Shown here one piece after another: positions 59,050 through 64,000 of a DNA stretch of 64,000 nucleotides; the first letter of the stretch is position 1; every line of letters begins with the position of its first letter. The notes under the pieces were generated by a model. That model was not told the DNA's origin and made no database searches. It saw nothing but the letters and a program-made list of their open reading frames with translations. This stretch comes from Rhizomys pruinosus (lineage: Eukaryota > Chordata > Mammalia > Rodentia > Spalacidae): assembly GCA_009823505.1 (NCBI GenBank), contig VZQC01005746.1, positions 1,386,901 to 1,450,900 on the forward strand. Reading direction: 5' to 3'. A program made the translations under genes and the position numbers.

Positions 59050-62000
59050 TAATAACCTAAAATATTAATGGTCTAAACTCCCCAATCAAAAGACATAAAC
59101 TGGGAGAATGGATTAGGAAACAGAATCCATCTATGCTGTCTACAAGAAACCCATTTCAACCTCAAGGACAGACAACACCTTAGAGTGAAAGGATGGAAAA
59201 AAAATTCCAAGCAAATGGTACCAAAATAGAAAGCAGGAGTTGCTATTCTAATAACAGACAAAATAGACTTCAGAGTAAAATTAATCAGAAAAGACAAAGA
59301 GGGCCATTATATCCTTATCAATGGAACAATTAACCATGAAGATTTCACAATCTTAAATTTTTATGCACTAAACTCTGGTGCACCAAACTTTATAAACATG
59401 ATGCTTCAGGACCTCAAAACACAGATTAATCCCAGCACACTAATAGTGAGGCACTTCAATAACCCACTGAGTTCCTTGAATAGGTCAACTGGACAAAAAA
59501 GGAACAGAGAGACATTGGAACTGAACAATACAATACATCAAATTGACCTCACAGATATCTACAGAATGTTCTACCAAAAAACACCAGAGAATATACTTTC
59601 TACTCAGTGCCTCATGGAACATTCTTCAAAATAGACCACATACTGGGACACAAAAGAAATCTCAACAAATACAAAATGATTCAAATTATTTCATGCATTC
59701 TTTCAGACCAGAGTGCAGTAGAGTCAATATTAACACCACCACGATAAGCCCTACTAGCTACAAGAACACATGAAGACTAAGCAACACAATCCTGAGTAAT
59801 GAATGGGTCAGGGAAGAAATAAAGAATGAAATAAAAGCATTCCTGGAACTAAACAGTAAAAGCAATACTAAAAGGGAAATTTTACATGCCCACATTAAAA
59901 GAAAAAGATAACAAATGAACAAACTAACACTGTAGCTAAAAACACTTGAGAGACAACCAAAAATTAACTCTAAACCCAAAGGACAGGAAGAAATAACAAA
60001 AATCGGAGCAGAAATCAGTGAAATAGAAACAAAGGAAACAATACAAAAAAAAAAAAAAATCAATAAACCTAAAAGCTTGTTCTTTGAAAATATAAACAAA
60101 ATATACAGATGTCTAGTTCATCTAACCAAAAGAAAGAAAGAGCAACTCCAAATCAATGGCATTCATGATGAAGGGGGAGACATCACAACAGCTAAATAAA
60201 AGATCCGTATAATCATAGGAGAATACGTCACAAACCTATACTCCACCTAAGACAAATGGATGAATATCTGAAATCCTGGGATTCACCAAAGCTTAACCAA
60301 GAAGAGACTGACAGCTTAAACAGGCACATGATACTTGAGGAAATTGGATGCAACAAAAAAGAAACTCCCAACTAAAATAGCTCAGGCCCAGATGGTTTCA
60401 CAGCAGAATTCTATAAAACATTTAATGAGTTCTTACAACCATTTGTATTTAAACTGCTCAAATACAGAGGGAAATCTCCCAATTTCTTTTATGAAGCCAG
60501 CATCACTCTAATACCAGAACTAGACAAAGAAAGAAACAGGAAAGAAAACTATAGACCCATCCCATTAATGAACACAGATGCAAATATTCTCAACAAAATA
60601 CTTACAAATCGCATACAGACCCAAAAAGTTCATCCATCATGACCAAGTTGTATTCATACCAGAGATGCAGGAATAATTCAACATAAGCAAATCAATAAAT
60701 ATCATAAAACACATAAATATACTGAAAGACAAAAACCACATTATCATCTCGATTGATGCAGAAAAAGGCTTCAGCAAAATCCAGCATAGTTTCGTGCTTA
60801 AAGTCTTAGAGGAAACTGGATGGGAAGGAACATTCCTCAAGGTAATCAAAGCCATATACAACAAACCCACTGAGAATATCATCCTAGATAGAGAAAAAAA
60901 TAGAAGCATTCCCCTTAAAGGCAGGAACCTGGCAATGCTGCCACCTATCACCACTCATCTTCAATATAGTGCTTGAAATGCTTGCTCATGCAATATGTCA
61001 AGAAAGGGAAATTAAAAGAGTACTAACCAGAAATGAAGAGGTCAAACTATCCCTTTTTGCAGATGATATGAGTATTTACCTAAGGAATGCTAAAAGCTCC
61101 ACCAGGAAATACCTAGAAATGATTAAAAGTTTCAGTAAGGTGGTGGGATAAATAATAAATCTAGAAAAATCAGTAGACTGCTTTTATACCAACAATAAGC
61201 AACTGGCAAAGGAATATAAGGAGACCTTCCCAATCACATAGCCTCAAAAAACAAAACAAAACAAAACAAAAACCTCGAGAATAAAAATAAGCCTAACCAA
61301 AGACACCAAAGACCTCTACAACAAAAAATTTCAAACCCTGAAAAAGGAGATTGAAGATGATATCAAAAGATCGAAAGACCTCCCATGATCATTGGTTGGA
61401 AAAATTAATATAGTAAAATTGCCTATTCTCTGCAAATTACTAAACAGATTCAATGAAATCCCAATCAAAATCCTCATGAGCTTTTTCACAGACTTAGAAA
61501 AAAAAATCTTTGAATACATTTGGCAAAACAAACAAACAAAAAAACAAACAAAAAACCCCGAATAGCTAAAGCAACCCTGAGTGAAAAGTGCAATACAGGG
61601 GGGGGGGGTTACCTTACCAGACTTTAAGCTATAGTAAAGGGTTATGGTCATAAAAACAGCCCGATACTGGCACAAAAACAGACCCATTATTCAATGGAAC
61701 AAAATCAAAGATCCAAACTTGAGCTCATATAATTGTAGCCACCTCATATTCAACAAAGGGGCCCAAAAATTTCAATGGCAGAAAGATAGCATCTTCAGCA
61801 AATGGTGTTGGCAAAACTGGATCACCATTTGTAGAAGAAGAAAATTAAACTCCTACCTCAAACCCTGTACAAAAATAAAAAACAAATTGATCAAAGATCT
61901 CAACCTGAAACCTGAAACCCTGAAGGTGATAGAAGAAAAAGTTGGCAGCAATCTACAAGACAAAGGTGTAGGAAAAGACTTTCTAAACAAAATAGCAGCT

Positions 62001-62310
62001 GAACAGGAAATAAGGTCAACAGCAGACAAGTGGGACCTTATAAAACTCAAAGGCTTTTGTATAGCTAAAGAAAATATCAAGGAAGCGAAGAGAAAATCCA
62101 GAGTGGGAGGAAACCTTCACCACTGATTCATCTGACAGACCATTAACATCAAGAATATATAGGCTAAATAAAAAACCAAAAAGTAACAAAACAAATGACC
62201 TTCTCAAAAGATAAAGAGCTGAACAAAGACTTCACCAATAAGGAAGCAAATATGGCTAAGAAACATCTTAAAAACTGTTCAACATCTTTAATCAAGGAAC
62301 CGACAAAATC
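59050..62310 (+). pseudogene. L1 ORF2 remnant (endonuclease and reverse transcriptase)
   Basis: The endonuclease start is recognisable by INGLNSPIKRH at about 59065. Later, [18 protein letters not shown] marks the RT domain (60385-60435), and the catalytic FADD motif is encoded at 61056-61067 ([12 protein letters not shown]). The 160-codon frame at 61644-62126 is the C-terminal region (TARYWHKNRPI, NKIAAEQEIRS). Numerous stops and frameshifts. Truncated near 62310, before the usual ORF2 end. Confidence 0.9.
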
Positions 62311-62711
62311 ACTATTTAACTTTTCTTTACCTGCAGAGTAATATTGTAAAAATATGTACATCTAACAATTAAATCCTCATGCATTTAGTCTGAACAAATC
62401 AAATGCTCATAAAAGTGGTTAGTAGTGAGTCTGTTTCAAATTATCATGAATATATATATTTAGTGGAACTGATGCTTGGATTGTAATAATAGTAACAGGC
62501 TCAACAACTTTAATCTTGACTGTAAAACTGTCAATTACACACTTTTATAAAATAATATGAATTGTTGCCATTTTATTTTCTATTCCATCCTAGGCAGGCT
62601 AACTACAAAAATAAATCCAAAACAACAAACAACAACAACAAAAATCATGGGAAGGCAATAGAGAAAAAAAAAAAACTTTGGGTAGTTAGAGAATGATAAA
62701 AGAATACTCAA
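62311..62711. other. unique AT-rich DNA
   Basis: No recognised element between the L1 and the B2-L1 fusion. A-runs near 62590-62670. Confidence 0.4.
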
Positions 62712-62818
62712 GGGGCTGGAGAGATGGCCTAGCGGTTAAGAGCGCCGACCGCTCTTACAGAGGACCCGGGTTCGATCCCCAGCACCCACATGGCGGCTGA
62801 GAACCGTCTGAAGCTAGC
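62712..62818 (+). repeat. B2 5' part fused to L1
   Basis: Clean B2 5' end (GGGGCTGGAGAGATGGCCTA) through ATGGCGGCTGAGAACCGTCTG. It then changes directly, via AAGCTAGCT, into L1 ORF2 sequence. No B2 3' half or A-tail is present. Confidence 0.93.
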
Positions 62819-64000
62819 TAAAAGAGCAATACGGGGGGAATCACTATACCAGACACCAAATTATATTACAGGGCTATACTCATAAAAAGGCTATACTCAT
62901 AAAAACAGCCTGGTACTGGCACAAAAACAGACTTGTAGACTAGTGGAACAAAGTTGAAGATCCAAACTTGAGCTCATTCAATTTCAGCCACCTCATATTT
63001 GACAAAGGGGCCAAGAAGACACAATGGAGGAAAGACAGCATCTTCAGCAAATGGTGCTGGGGGGAAAACTAGATCACCACTTGTAGAAGAATAAAACTAA
63101 ATCCCAACCTCTCACCCTGTACAAAAATCAACTCTCCAAATGGATCAAAGACCTCACTGTGAAACCTGAAACTCTGAAGGTGATAGAAGAAAACGTTGGC
63201 AGCAACCTACAAAACATAAGGGTAGGAAAAGATTTTCTAAATCAGACAGCAGCTGTGTAGAAAATAAGGTTGACAATTGACAAGTGGGACCTCATTAAAC
63301 TCAAAAGCTTCCATACAGTGAAAGAAACAATCAGTGAAATAAAGAGAAAACCCACAGAGTGGGAGGAAACCTTCACCTGATACATCTGACACAGCATTAA
63401 CTTCCAGAATATATAAACTACTCAAAAAACAAAGAAGTAAGAAAATAAATGACCTACTCTGGAGATGGAGTAAAGAGCTGAACAGAGACTTCACAAGTGA
63501 GGAAGTAAAAATGGCTTAGAAACATCTTAAAAACTGTTCAACATCGTTAATAATTAAGGAAATGCAAATTAAAACCACTTTAGGGCTGGAGAGATGGCCT
63601 AGTGGTTAAGAGCACCAACTGCTCTTGCAGAGGACCTGGGTTCGATCCCCAGCACCCACATGGCAGCTGAGAACCATCTTTAACTCCAGTTCCAGGAGAA
63701 TCCGACACCCTCTTCTGACCTCCATGGCATTGCACAACACGGGTGCACAAACCTACATGCAGACCGTACATTCATACACATACAAAAATAAAATAAAGTT
63801 TATAAAAAATAAAAGTGTTTAAAAAAAACACTTTAAAATATCTCATTCCAATAAGGCTGGCTAGGATCAAGACAAATGCTGGAGAGGTTGTGGGGAAAGA
63901 GGAACACTCATCCACTGCTGGTGGGAATGTAAACTTGTACAACCATTATGGAAAGCAGTGTGGAGAACCCTTAAAAGACTCAAAATGAGCCTACCACCTG
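62819..64000 (+). pseudogene. L1 ORF2 C-terminal remnant, continues past the window
   Basis: Begins AAAAGAGCAATACGG, corresponding to 61585-61600 of the preceding L1, and runs through the ORF2 C-terminal part (VIEENVGSN, TGCTGGAGAGGTTGTGGGG) to the window end. A small local duplication, GGCTATACTCATAAAAA, occurs at 62872-62905. Frame-broken. Interrupted by a B2. Confidence 0.9.
63571..63838 (+). repeat. B2 SINE in L1, unduplicated, with TSD
   Basis: B2 from GGGCTGGAGAGATGGCCTAG at 63583 to an A-rich tail. Flanks AAAACCACTTTA and AAAACACTTTA differ by one base. It has a single AACTCCAGTTCCAGG segment. Confidence 0.94.

Larger units (their letters stand above)
57100..62310 (+). mobile_element. 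long decayed L1 retrotransposon
   Basis: In order: a 5' UTR-like leader (about 57100-57422), ORF1 remnant (57423-58910), short inter-ORF spacer, ORF2 remnant from about 59050 with endonuclease, RT and C-terminal parts to about 62300. The final part of ORF2 and the 3' UTR are missing. A B2 is inserted in the ORF1 3' end. Many stops and frameshifts make it inactive. It resembles old rodent (Lx-like) L1. Confidence 0.88.

Noticed and set aside
60969..61151. Small frame with the FADD motif as a functional reverse transcriptase
   Set aside because: It is a fragment of L1 ORF2. The flanking RT sequence is broken by stops and frameshifts.
61644..62126. 160-codon frame as a host gene
   Set aside because: It matches the L1 ORF2 C-terminal region and recurs in the other L1 copies at 21.9 and 63.0 kb.

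Overview
The window is nuclear DNA from a muroid rodent, and I find no host protein-coding gene, exon series, rRNA, genuine tRNA or CRISPR array in it. The rodent assignment rests on dense B1 (7SL-derived) and B2 (tRNA-derived) SINEs on both strands, ORR1/MT-type MaLR LTRs, and Lx-like LINE-1 remnants. The main B2 form carries a 17-bp internal tandem duplication that I do not recall from the mouse B2 consensus, so the species is probably not Mus or Rattus. I cannot name it. The sequence could be intergenic or lie inside a long intron.

Layout. 1-13 kb: AT-rich unique DNA with scattered B1 and B2 copies, several with perfect target-site duplications (TSDs), and a 14-base N gap inside a TA tract at 3.5 kb. 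13-25 kb: more SINEs (one B2 inside a B1), an ERVL/MaLR-type remnant at 17.3-19.1 kb, an internally deleted L1 at 21.6-22.7 kb, and slightly more GC-rich unique DNA at 23.4-25.5 kb. 25-29.3 kb: several old MaLR/ERVL LTRs, some nested. 30.8-33.1 kb: an L1 with a 5' inversion. 36.05 kb: a small hairpin with TA flanks. 38.1-38.6 kb: an ERVK-like solo LTR with a 6-bp TSD. 39.4-43 kb: a pyrimidine-rich, LTR-like block containing a complete ORR1-like MaLR retrotransposon (40549-42582) with an open frame through most of its interior. 46-55 kb: SINE and L1 copies with many single-base indels, probably consensus errors. 55-64 kb: a long, decayed L1 with both ORFs recognisable, followed by a B2 5' end fused to a 5'-truncated L1 that runs off the window.

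The elements are linked mechanistically. B1, B2 and the truncated L1s depend on L1 reverse transcriptase, and every L1 here is dead, so the source elements must lie elsewhere. The ORR1-like element is the only recently inserted LTR unit with recognisable boundaries, primer-binding site and polypurine tract. No new defence or metabolic system is visible. The most informative points are the intact MaLR frame, the B2-L1 chimera, the B2 subfamily duplication, the 36.05-kb hairpin and the indel-dense zone.
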